5,921 nucleotides of DNA, from positions 1-5,921 of the forward strand of contig JAFZOC010000086.1 of assembly GCA_017550765.1 (NCBI GenBank), written 5' to 3'. Source of the DNA: Oscillospiraceae bacterium (GTDB lineage: Bacteria > Bacillota_A > Clostridia > Oscillospirales > Oscillospiraceae). Positions 1 to 5,921 of the stretch are shown in pieces; within the stretch, counting starts at the first letter, position 1, and every line of letters starts with the position of its first letter. Both the position numbers and the translations under genes were made by a program. The notes beneath the pieces are model-generated. The model made no database searches. It saw nothing but the letters and a program-made list of their open reading frames with translations, and had not been told where the DNA came from.

Positions 1-1284
1 CTCCATGGCGGTGACCACCGCGTCATAGACGCCGGTATGGCCGACCATGTCGCCGTTGGGGAAGTTGCAGCGCAGGAACTGGAACTGACCGGTCGCCATC
101 ATCTCCACCATGCGGTCGGAGATCTCCACTGCCTTCATCTGCGGCTTCTGATCGAAGGAGATGATGTCCGAGGGGATCTCTTCGTAGACCTCCAGGCTCT
201 CGTCCACCTTGCCGGAGCGGTTGCCGTTCCAGAAATAGGTGACGTGGCCGTACTTCTGCGTCTCGGAAATGGCATACTCGTGGATGCCTGCCTTGCAGAG
301 GACCTCGGTGAGGGTGTTGCGGATGACGGGCGGCTCCACCAGGTAGCGGCTGGGGATGTGCAGGTCGCCGTCATACTCCAGCATACCGGCGAAGAGGACG
401 CCCTGATAGTCCGCGCCGCGGTCGAACTTGTCGAAGTCCTTCCGGTCGAAGGCCAGGGAGATCTCCTGCGCCCGGTCGCCCCGGAAGTTGTAGAGCACCA
501 CGCTGTCGCCGTTGGCGACGGTGCCCACCGGCTTGCCGTCCTCGGCGATGACGAAGGCGGGCAGATCCTGGTCGATGACGCCGGGGATCTCGGCCCGATA
601 GGCCTCGATGGCCTCTCTGGCGCTGGCAAAGAGACGGCCCTCGCCCTTGACGTGGGTCTTCCAGCCGGCCTCCACCATGCCCCAGTTGGCCTCGTAGCGA
701 TCCATGGTGATCTGCATACGGCCGCCGCCGGAGGCGATGCGGTAGTCATGGGTCTCGTCGGAGAGCTCCTTCAGAACGGCCTCCAGCTGATCCACGTATT
801 CCAGCGCGGAGGTGGCGGGCACGTCACGGCCGTCCAGGAGGATGTGGCAGCGCACGTTCCGGATGTCCTCGGCCCGGGCCTGCCGCAGCAGGGCGATGAG
901 ATGGGCGATGTTGGAGTGGACGTTGCCGTCGGAGAGCAGGCCCAGGAAGTGGAAGGTCTTCCCGTTCTCCTTGCAGTTGCCGGCCAGCTCCTGCCAGGCC
1001 TTGGAGCGGAACAGCGCGCCGTTCTCGATGCTCTCGCCCACCAGCTTCGCGCCCTGGGAATAGACCTGGCCGCAGCCGAGGGCGTTGTGGCCGACATCGG
1101 AGTTGCCCATGTCCTCATCGGAGGGCAGGCCGACGGCGGTGCCGTGGGCCTTGATATAGGTGTGGGGGCAGGTGGCCAGCAGCTGATCCAGATTCGGGGT
1201 GCTTGCGTTGAATACGGCGTCGCCGGGGCCGTGGTCGCCCAGACCCACGCCGTCCATGATGACCAATACGACAGGCTTTTTCAT
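1..1284 (-). CDS. gpmI: 2,3-bisphosphoglycerate-independent phosphoglycerate mutase, plant-like type (3' end outside window)
   Basis: Interconverts 3- and 2-phosphoglycerate in lower glycolysis and gluconeogenesis through a phosphoserine intermediate, with divalent metal ions (usually Mn2+). It is cytoplasmic and belongs to the alkaline phosphatase superfamily. The first 428 residues are visible; homologues are about 550 long, so roughly 120-130 residues, with the remaining metal ligands, are missing. The start has a perfect AGGAGG 8 nt upstream. Visible are the metal-binding Asp11 in IMDGVG, catalytic Ser62 in MGNSDVGHNALG (59-70), SDGNVHS (118-124), LLDGRDVP (149-156), the substrate-binding NFRGDR (266-271) and the metal-binding GDMVGHTG (411-418). 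KAHGTAVGLPS (45-55), ASGGGRMQITMDRYEANW after position 180, and FWNGNRSG match the plant/trypanosomatid form rather than the E. coli/Bacillus GpmI form. It is preceded by a 94-nt gap after asnB with a candidate promoter. The long open frame on the opposite strand is a high-GC shadow. Confidence 0.96.
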   Translation of the reverse strand, partial: MKKPVVLVIMDGVGLGDHGPGDAVFNASTPNLDQLLATCPHTYIKAHGTAVGLPSDEDMGNSDVGHNALGCGQVYSQGAKLVGESIENGALFRSKAWQELAGNCKENGKTFHFLGLLSDGNVHSNIAHLIALLRQARAEDIRNVRCHILLDGRDVPATSALEYVDQLEAVLKELSDETHDYRIASGGGRMQITMDRYEANWGMVEAGWKTHVKGEGRLFASAREAIEAYRAEIPGVIDQDLPAFVIAEDGKPVGTVANGDSVVLYNFRGDRAQEISLAFDRKDFDKFDRGADYQGVLFAGMLEYDGDLHIPSRYLVEPPVIRNTLTEVLCKAGIHEYAISETQKYGHVTYFWNGNRSGKVDESLEVYEEIPSDIISFDQKPQMKAVEISDRMVEMMATGQFQFLRCNFPNGDMVGHTGVYDAVVTAME

Positions 1285-1292
1285 TGGTAATA

Positions 1293-1298
1293 CCTCCT
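1293..1298 (-). promoter_or_regulatory. gpmI ribosome binding site
   Basis: A perfect AGGAGG on the minus strand lies 8 nt before the ATG at 1284. This fixes the gpmI start and indicates strong initiation, in contrast to the weak sites before recG and asnB. Confidence 0.9.
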
Positions 1299-1312
1299 GC
1301 GGGGAGCCCCGC
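1299..1312 (-). other. Short GC hairpin directly before the gpmI ribosome binding site
   Basis: GCGGGG and CCCCGC (minus strand, 1312-1299) form an inverted repeat with only 2 nt between the arms, realistically five base pairs with a 4-nt loop. It directly abuts the AGGAGG site. No T-run follows on either strand, so it is not a good terminator. It may act as a 5' stabiliser or influence ribosome access, but this is inference from position alone. Confidence 0.35.
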
Positions 1313-1357
1313 GTTATGATTGATGGTGCCTTCGGGATCACTCCTGAAGCCGCACCC

Positions 1358-1386
1358 ATTTTACAACATCTTCCCGCTTTACACAA
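1358..1386 (-). promoter_or_regulatory. Candidate promoter for gpmI
   Basis: On the minus strand TAAAAT (1363-1358, five of six matches to TATAAT) is preceded after exactly 17 nt by TTGTGT (1386-1381, only TTG matching the -35 consensus). The -35 overlaps the end of asnB. Transcription would start near 1351, leaving a leader of about 65 nt. This is the only AT-rich patch in the asnB-gpmI gap; the weak -35 keeps the call tentative. Confidence 0.3.
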
Positions 1387-3187
1387 GCCTAATCTTGAAT
1401 TTTCTCAGCCAGTACGCGATCTGGACGAAGTAGGCGATGGTCTGGGGCGTGGTCATGAGCTGTCCGTACCAGGGGACGCTCCGCTGCTCTGATAGCAGCG
1501 CATCCAGCGCGCCCCGGTCAAAGAGCGCCAGCAGAGGGGAGTCCGGGTCCTGCAGCTCCGCGCGCAGCAGGGTCTGCACCGCCTCCAGATAGTCCGGCCG
1601 CCAGGTCTTGGGATAGGGGCTCTTTTTGCGCCAGAGGACCTGCTCAGGCAGCAGATCCCGGAACGCCTCCCGCAGCAGGCCCTTCTCCCGGCCCCGGTGG
1701 TCCTTGTAGACCCAGGGGAGGGTGTAGAGATACTGCACCAGCCGCCTGTCGCAGAAGGGGACCCGGACCTCCAGCCCGGAGTACATGCTCATCCGGTCCT
1801 TCCGATCCAGCAGCGTCTGCATGAACCACTGCAGGTTGAGGAGCATCATCTCCTTCATCCGCCGCTCCAGCGGCGGCGTTCCCGGCAGGACGTCCGCCTG
1901 GGCAACGGTGTCCGCATAGCGTTGCCGGACGTAGTCCTCCGGCGCGATGTCCCAGCGGACCTCGGGCCGCAGGAAGAGAGCCCGATAGGCCGTGTTCTGG
2001 GCCCAGGGGAAGCCGCTCTGTGCCCGGATCTCCGGGTCGCGGTACCAGGGATAGCCCCCGAAGACCTCGTCCGCGCACTCCCCGGAGAGGATCACCGTCT
2101 TCTCATGCCGCGCCGCGCGGCACAGGAGCAGCATGGAGGCGTCGATGTCCGCCATTCCGGGCAGATCCCGGGCGTCCACCGCCCGGAACAGGGCGTCCAC
2201 CAGGGTGTCCGTGTCCAGGATCACGGTGCGGTGCCGGCCCGGCAGGACCTCCCGCATGATCTCGACATAGGCGTTGTCCGAATCGGGCTGGAACTTTCCG
2301 GCCCGGAAATAGCGGTCGTTCTCCGGATAGTCCACGGAAAAGGTGTCGACCTTCCCCAGCTCTCGGGCCGTCACGGCGCTGATGATGCTGCTGTCCAGCC
2401 CGCCGGAGAGGAAGCAGCCCAGAGGCCGATCCGAACAGAGCTGCCGCCGCACCGCGTCCCAGACCAGTTCCCGCGTATGCGCCGCGGCGGTCTCGAAGTC
2501 CTCCTCGCAGGGCGCGTCTGTCAGGGTAAAATAGCGCCGGAGCTGAAGCCCCTGCTCGTCGAAGAGTCCCCACTGCCCGGGAAGCAGCTCCTGCACGTCC
2601 CGGAACACGCCCAGACCCGGCGTGCGCCCCGGACCCAGGAGCAGCAGATCGTAGAGCCCCTCCCGTGTGATCTCCGGTTCGATCTGCGGATGGCAGAGCA
2701 GGGCCTTGAGCTCGGAGGCGAAGATCAGTCCCTGCCCCCGCTGAGCGTAGAACAGCGGCTTGACCCCCATGGGATCCCGCGCCAGGAACAGCCGCCGGGA
2801 CAGATGCTCGTAGACGGCGAAGGCGAAGATGCCGTTGAAGCGCTCGCAGGCGGCGCTCCCGTAGCAGTGATAGGCTTTCAGGACCACCTCCGTGTCCGAG
2901 CGGGTCAGGAAGTGATACCCGGCCTGGATCAGCTGCTCGCGCAGCTCCGGCGCGTTGTACAGCTCCCCGTTGTAGACGATGGTCAGCCCGGAGAAGTGCA
3001 TGGGCTGCAGGCCGCCCTCCGGATCGATGACTGCCAGCCGCCGATGCAGCAGGGCGCAGTGATCCGCGAAGAAGCTGCCCGCCTGGTCCGGCCCTCTGGG
3101 CGCGATGGCCTCCTGCATGGCGCTCAGATAGGCGGCGTTCGGATCGATCCTCCGGTCAAAACGGAGTTCGCCGGCGATTCCACACAT
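1379..3187 (-). CDS. asnB: Asparagine synthetase B, glutamine-hydrolysing
   Basis: Makes asparagine from aspartate, glutamine and ATP, releasing glutamate, AMP and pyrophosphate, in the cytoplasm. The complete 602-residue protein has both domains. The N-terminal class II glutamine amidotransferase begins MCGIAG, with Cys2 as nucleophile after Met removal, which fixes the start codon. It also has HRRLAVID (48-55), YNGELYN (72-78) and RSDTEV (96-101), which form the glutamine pocket. The C-terminal synthetase domain has the PP-loop SGGLDSS at 261-267 that binds ATP pyrophosphate, LSGECADEVFGGYPW at 367-381, and LDRKDRMSMYSGLEVRVPFCD at 460-480. All key residues are present. GECADE replaces the more common GEGADE; from memory this occurs in other clostridial AsnB proteins. 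The gene follows the recG terminator and has a possible promoter of its own. No clear terminator follows it, so some read-through into gpmI is possible. A related amidotransferase of other specificity is unlikely given the full motif set. Confidence 0.96.
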   Translation of the reverse strand: MCGIAGELRFDRRIDPNAAYLSAMQEAIAPRGPDQAGSFFADHCALLHRRLAVIDPEGGLQPMHFSGLTIVYNGELYNAPELREQLIQAGYHFLTRSDTEVVLKAYHCYGSAACERFNGIFAFAVYEHLSRRLFLARDPMGVKPLFYAQRGQGLIFASELKALLCHPQIEPEITREGLYDLLLLGPGRTPGLGVFRDVQELLPGQWGLFDEQGLQLRRYFTLTDAPCEEDFETAAAHTRELVWDAVRRQLCSDRPLGCFLSGGLDSSIISAVTARELGKVDTFSVDYPENDRYFRAGKFQPDSDNAYVEIMREVLPGRHRTVILDTDTLVDALFRAVDARDLPGMADIDASMLLLCRAARHEKTVILSGECADEVFGGYPWYRDPEIRAQSGFPWAQNTAYRALFLRPEVRWDIAPEDYVRQRYADTVAQADVLPGTPPLERRMKEMMLLNLQWFMQTLLDRKDRMSMYSGLEVRVPFCDRRLVQYLYTLPWVYKDHRGREKGLLREAFRDLLPEQVLWRKKSPYPKTWRPDYLEAVQTLLRAELQDPDSPLLALFDRGALDALLSEQRSVPWYGQLMTTPQTIAYFVQIAYWLRKFKIRLV

Positions 3188-3229
3188 AAAAATACCCCCA
3201 TTCTGCCATTATCCTATGCAGAATGGGGG
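3188..3229 (-). terminator. Intrinsic terminator of the mae-recG transcript, fused to the asnB start
   Basis: A perfect 12-bp inverted repeat (CCCCCATTCTGC at 3195-3206 and its complement at 3218-3229) encloses an 11-nt loop. On the minus strand the stem is followed at once by TATTTTT (3194-3188), and then by the asnB ATG. A GC-rich stem plus T-tract directly after the recG stop is the classic Rho-independent form. The plus-strand side has no T-run, so it should work in one direction only. The 3' arm also carries the G-run that serves as the likely asnB ribosome binding site. Confidence 0.8.
3195..3199 (-). promoter_or_regulatory. Likely asnB ribosome binding site inside the hairpin arm
   Basis: The minus-strand run GGGGG lies 7 nt before the asnB ATG and is the only plausible Shine-Dalgarno sequence there. 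It can pair with the CCUCC anti-SD using one G-U wobble. The asnB start itself is fixed, because the second residue must be the catalytic cysteine. The G-run is fully paired in the terminator stem, so RNA reading through from recG would hide it. Confidence 0.5.
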
Positions 3230-3241
3230 CGATTGTTTCAA
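3211..3241 (-). promoter_or_regulatory. Candidate sigma-A-type promoter for asnB
   Basis: On the minus strand TTGAAA (3241-3236, five of six matches to TTGACA) overlaps the recG stop codon. It is followed after 19 nt by TAGGAT (3216-3211, four of six matches to TATAAT). The spacer is longer than the usual 17 nt and the -10 is imperfect, so the call is tentative. If used, transcription would begin near 3204, inside the terminator hairpin, giving a short leader of about 17 nt that lacks the 5' arm of the stem. Confidence 0.25.
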
Positions 3242-5268
3242 TTGAGGACCGGCGCGCCCTCCGTGAAGAGCATGGCCACGCGCTGGGCCAGGGGAGAGCC
3301 CTCGGGCAGCTCGGTGATCTCCTGCGCGGCGGCTTGGGCTCGCTGGAGCGTCGCCACGTCCAGGGAGAGATTGGCGACCTTGAAAGCGGGAAGCCCATGC
3401 TGCCGGGAGCCGAAGAAGTCGCCGGGACCCCGCAGCAGCAGATCCTGCTCCGCGATGGCGAAGCCGTCCGTGGTGGCGCAGAGGGCCTTGAGCCGCGCCT
3501 GGGTCTCCGGGTTCTTGTTGGAGGAGAAGAGGATGCAGTAGCTCTCGGCGCTGCCCCGGCCCACCCGGCCGCGCAGCTGATGCAGCTGGCTCAGGCCGAA
3601 GCGCTCGGCGTTCTCCACGACCATCAAAGTGGCGTTGGGCACGTCCACGCCCACCTCGATGACGGTGGTGGCCACCAGGATATCCGTCTCCCCGGCGGCG
3701 AAGGCCCGCATGACGGCCTCCTTCTCCGCGCCCTTCATCCGGCCGTGGAGCAGGGCCACCCGCCGATCCGGGAAGACGCTTTTCTGGAGCGTCTCCGCCC
3801 AGACCTCGGCGGATTTGAGGGACTCGTCCTCCCCCTCCTCGATGGCGGGGCAGACAATGTAGACCGGATGGCCCTCCTCCGCCTGGCGGCGGATGAAGTT
3901 GTTGATCCGGGCGCGCATGCTCTCATCCACCAGATAGGTCTCGATGGCCTGCCGTCCGGGGGGCAGCTCATCCAGGATGGACACATTCAGATCCCCGTAC
4001 AGCAGCAGGGTCATGGTCCGGGGGATGGGGGTCGCGGACATGAAGAGCATGTGGGGGCTCTCGCCCTTCTCGGTCAGCGCGCCGCGCTGCTGCACGCCGA
4101 AGCGGTGCTGCTCGTCGGCGATGACCAGCCCCAGATGGGAGAACACGGTGCTCTCGGACAGCAGGGCGTGGGTGCCGATGACCAGCTGGACCTGTCCCGC
4201 GGCAAGCCCCTCCCGCACGGCGCGCTTCTCTGACTCCTTCAAGGAGCCGGTGAGCAGGGCACAGCGGATGCCGAGGGGCTCCAGAATGGGGGAGAGGGAG
4301 CGCAGATGCTGCTCCGCCAGGATCTCCGTGGGGGCCATAAAGGCGCTCTGATAGCCGTTCTGAACGGCCAGATAGGCTGCCGCGGCGGCGATCACCGTCT
4401 TGCCGCTGCCCACGTCGCCCTGGAGCAGCCGGTTCATGGGAACGCCCGCGGCGAAGTCACGGCGCAGGTCCTCCATGGCCCGGGTCTGGGCTCCGGTGGG
4501 GGTGAAGGGGAGCGACGCCAGGAAGGGCGTCAGATCCAGCAGGGCATAGGGGGGCACCCGCCGAACGGTGCGGCTGTTTCGAAGGGCCTGCAGCCCGGCG
4601 GCGAAGATGTAGAACTCCTCAAAGATGAGCCGTTTGCGCGCCCGCTCCAGGGACTCCTGATCCTGGGGATCGTGGATGTTCCGGTAGGCCTCTTTGACGC
4701 CGCACAGGCCCTCCCGCTCCAGCACCTCCCGGGGAAGCACCTCGGGGATCAGGTCCAGATAGGCGTCGAGCACCTTCAAAAGGAGGCTGCTCAGGACCTT
4801 GTTGGACAGCCCGGCGGTCAGGGGATAGATGGGCACGATGCGCCTGGTATCCATCGCGGGGGAATCCACCGCCTCCGTGACGGGATTGGTCATTTGGCGG
4901 TAGGGCCGATCCCCGGGCAGCACGCCGTAGAAGTAGTAGCGCTGCCCGTAGAGCAGGGACCCGGCCCGATAGCTTTGGTTGAAGTAGCTGATGGTGAGCG
5001 TCCCGGTATCGTCCGCCACCTTGATCCGGGTGAGGCTACGGCCGGAGTAGTAGCTGTTTCGCGGCTCGGAGATCACCGTGGCGCAGATGCATGCGTACAC
5101 GTCCGGCTGCAGGTCCGCGATGGCCGTGATCCGGCTGCGGTCCTCATAGCGTCGGGGAAAGTAGGCCAGCAGGTCGTAGACCGTGGCGATGCCCAGCGCC
5201 TGGAGCTGCTGCGCCCGCTTGGGGCCGATGCCGCGCAGGGCGCTGACGGGGTCCTGGAGGGCAGGCAT
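3238..5268 (-). CDS. recG: ATP-dependent DNA helicase RecG
   Basis: Complete 676-residue superfamily 2 helicase, a normal length for RecG. In known homologues it reverses stalled replication forks and migrates Holliday junctions and D-/R-loops. The N-terminal part (about 1-240) contains a helix-hairpin-helix-like segment (LRGIGPKRAQQLQALGI, 11-27) and the OB-fold wedge domain (about 55-140). The helicase core shows Walker A GDVGSGKT at 284-291, a DEQH box at 385-388, SAT at 411-413, TTVIEVGVDVPNA at 534-546 and motif VI QLHQLRGRVGRG at 561-572. The RecG-specific tail LRGPGDFFGSRQHGLPAFKV is at 612-631. The ATG is the first Met in frame and gives the expected N-terminus. It sits 2 nt after the malic enzyme stop, and upstream there is only a weak purine patch (GAGAG) rather than a clear Shine-Dalgarno sequence, so translation is probably coupled to the upstream gene. 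The end of the gene overlaps a possible -35 element for asnB, and a strong terminator hairpin follows the stop. Confidence 0.98.
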   Translation of the reverse strand: MPALQDPVSALRGIGPKRAQQLQALGIATVYDLLAYFPRRYEDRSRITAIADLQPDVYACICATVISEPRNSYYSGRSLTRIKVADDTGTLTISYFNQSYRAGSLLYGQRYYFYGVLPGDRPYRQMTNPVTEAVDSPAMDTRRIVPIYPLTAGLSNKVLSSLLLKVLDAYLDLIPEVLPREVLEREGLCGVKEAYRNIHDPQDQESLERARKRLIFEEFYIFAAGLQALRNSRTVRRVPPYALLDLTPFLASLPFTPTGAQTRAMEDLRRDFAAGVPMNRLLQGDVGSGKTVIAAAAAYLAVQNGYQSAFMAPTEILAEQHLRSLSPILEPLGIRCALLTGSLKESEKRAVREGLAAGQVQLVIGTHALLSESTVFSHLGLVIADEQHRFGVQQRGALTEKGESPHMLFMSATPIPRTMTLLLYGDLNVSILDELPPGRQAIETYLVDESMRARINNFIRRQAEEGHPVYIVCPAIEEGEDESLKSAEVWAETLQKSVFPDRRVALLHGRMKGAEKEAVMRAFAAGETDILVATTVIEVGVDVPNATLMVVENAERFGLSQLHQLRGRVGRGSAESYCILFSSNKNPETQARLKALCATTDGFAIAEQDLLLRGPGDFFGSRQHGLPAFKVANLSLDVATLQRAQAAAQEITELPEGSPLAQRVAMLFTEGAPVLN

Positions 5269-5270
5269 GA

Positions 5271-5921
5271 TCAGACTCTCGCCACGCCGCTCTCGCGGGC
5301 GGCCCGGGCAACGGCGGCGGCCACCGCGGGGCCGACCCGATCGTCAAAGGCGGCGGGGATGATGTAGTCGGCGGAGAGCTCTTCGTCGGACACCAGCCCG
5401 GCGAGGGCCATCGCGGCCGCCATTTTCATCTCCTCGTTGATGTCGCTGGCCCGCACGTCGAAGGCGCCCCGGAAGATGCCGGGGAAGGCCAGCACGTTGT
5501 TGATCTGGTTGGGGAAGTCGCTGCGGCCCGTGGAGACCACCGCCGCGCCGCCGGCCTTGGCGTCGTCGGGGAAGATCTCCGGCGTGGGGTTGGCGCAGGC
5601 AAAGATGATGGCGTCGCGGTTCATCGTTTCCACCATCTCCTTGGTCAGCGTGCCGGGGGCGGACACGCCGATGAACACGTCCGCGCCCTTGACGGCCTCG
5701 GACAGGGGGCCGGCCTTCTTCTCCCGGTTGGTGACCTGGGCCATCTCCTCCTTGATCCAGTTGAGGCCCTCCCGGCCTTCATAGATGGCGCCCTTCCGGT
5801 CGCACATGATGATGTTTGCAAAGCCCGCGGAGAGGAGCAGCTTCACGATGGCGATGGCCGCGGCGCCGGCGCCGGAGGTGACGATCTTCACGTCCTCCTT
5901 CTTTTTGCCAACCACCTTCAG
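5271..5921 (-). CDS. NAD(P)-dependent malic enzyme, short form (C-terminal part, 5' end outside window)
   Basis: Oxidatively decarboxylates malate to pyruvate and CO2 in the cytoplasm, reducing NAD(P)+, and so links C4 acids to pyruvate. The reading frame is open to the right edge, leaving 216 residues of what is normally a protein of about 390-410, so the N-terminal catalytic half is missing from view. Visible residues (numbered from the edge) include a Rossmann dinucleotide-binding loop GAGAAA at 17-22, the second-strand acidic segment CDRKGAIYEGR at 40-50, the conserved CANPTPEI at 109-116, and the malic-enzyme signature GRSDFPNQINNVLAFPGIFR at 132-151. The protein ends soon after the signature domain, so there is no phosphotransacetylase-like extension as in the large MaeB type. 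Cofactor preference (NAD or NADP) cannot be decided from what is visible. The stop codon lies 2 nt before the recG start, pointing to co-transcription. An in-frame GTG at 5915-5913 is internal, not the real start. The family call is secure. Confidence 0.95.
   Translation of the reverse strand: MKVVGKKKEDVKIVTSGAGAAAIAIVKLLLSAGFANIIMCDRKGAIYEGREGLNWIKEEMAQVTNREKKAGPLSEAVKGADVFIGVSAPGTLTKEMVETMNRDAIIFACANPTPEIFPDDAKAGGAAVVSTGRSDFPNQINNVLAFPGIFRGAFDVRASDINEEMKMAAAMALAGLVSDEELSADYIIPAAFDDRVGPAVAAAVARAARESGVARV

Noticed and set aside
37..1290. A 417-codon open reading frame on the plus strand, opposite gpmI.
   Set aside because: It is antisense to a clear gpmI and reads as low-complexity Val/Gly/Ala/His sequence with no motif, as expected from high-GC codon bias.
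1325..1356. A bulged hairpin (GGTGC..CTTC / GAAG..GCACC) after asnB, considered as its terminator.
   Set aside because: The stem is interrupted and no T-run follows on the minus strand.
3156..3209. A 17-residue minus-strand ORF rich in aromatic residues, starting inside the terminator loop and overlapping the asnB start; considered as a leader peptide.
   Set aside because: Its AGGA lies only 2 nt from its ATG, it overlaps asnB in another frame, and it has no run of Asn codons that would suit attenuation control of asparagine synthesis.
3195..3229. The 12-bp inverted repeat considered as a repressor operator.
   Set aside because: The T-tract directly after the 3' arm and the position after the recG stop fit a terminator better; no separate operator evidence is visible.
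1697..3541. A 614-codon open reading frame on the plus strand, opposite asnB and the end of recG.
   Set aside because: It lies antisense to asnB, whose motifs are complete, and crosses the terminator and the asnB-recG boundary. Its translation shows no recognisable domain and is rich in residues typical of reverse-complement GC-rich codons.
4306..5367. A 353-codon plus-strand open frame, opposite the recG N-terminal half.
   Set aside because: Same kind of high-GC shadow; it crosses the malic enzyme-recG junction and has no recognisable domain.

Overview
The window is a GC-rich stretch of bacterial chromosome (roughly two-thirds G+C by eye). It is almost fully coding, with all four genes on the minus strand. 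Gene order in the direction of transcription (right to left) is: malic enzyme (C-terminal half only, runs off the right edge), recG, asnB, and gpmI (runs off the left edge, lacking its C-terminus). The gene content, strong AGGAGG-type ribosome binding site at gpmI, Firmicute-like AsnB and plant-type GpmI together suggest a high-GC member of the Clostridia, such as an Oscillospiraceae/Ruminococcaceae-like gut bacterium. This assignment is an inference; no rRNA or other marker gene is present to settle it.

Region by region: 5271-5921 encodes the NAD(P)-binding half of a short-form malic enzyme. It stops 2 nt before the recG start codon, so these two genes look like one transcription and translation unit. 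RecG (3238-5268) is full length with all helicase motifs. A 50-nt gap follows, holding a perfect 12-bp hairpin plus T-tract that should terminate the mae-recG transcript. The same bases also contain a possible asnB promoter and the asnB Shine-Dalgarno sequence. AsnB (1379-3187) is a complete two-domain glutamine-dependent asparagine synthetase. A 94-nt gap (1285-1378) carries a candidate promoter, small hairpins and a strong ribosome binding site for gpmI. GpmI (1-1284) is the plant/trypanosomatid-like form of cofactor-independent phosphoglycerate mutase.

The genes are housekeeping functions: malate to pyruvate, replication fork and recombination repair, asparagine synthesis, and lower glycolysis. 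No evident single pathway unites them. I see no mobile element, CRISPR array, tRNA/rRNA, toxin-antitoxin or defence gene. I do not find a convincing new biological system. The most interesting feature is the compact terminator/promoter/SD overlap in front of asnB.
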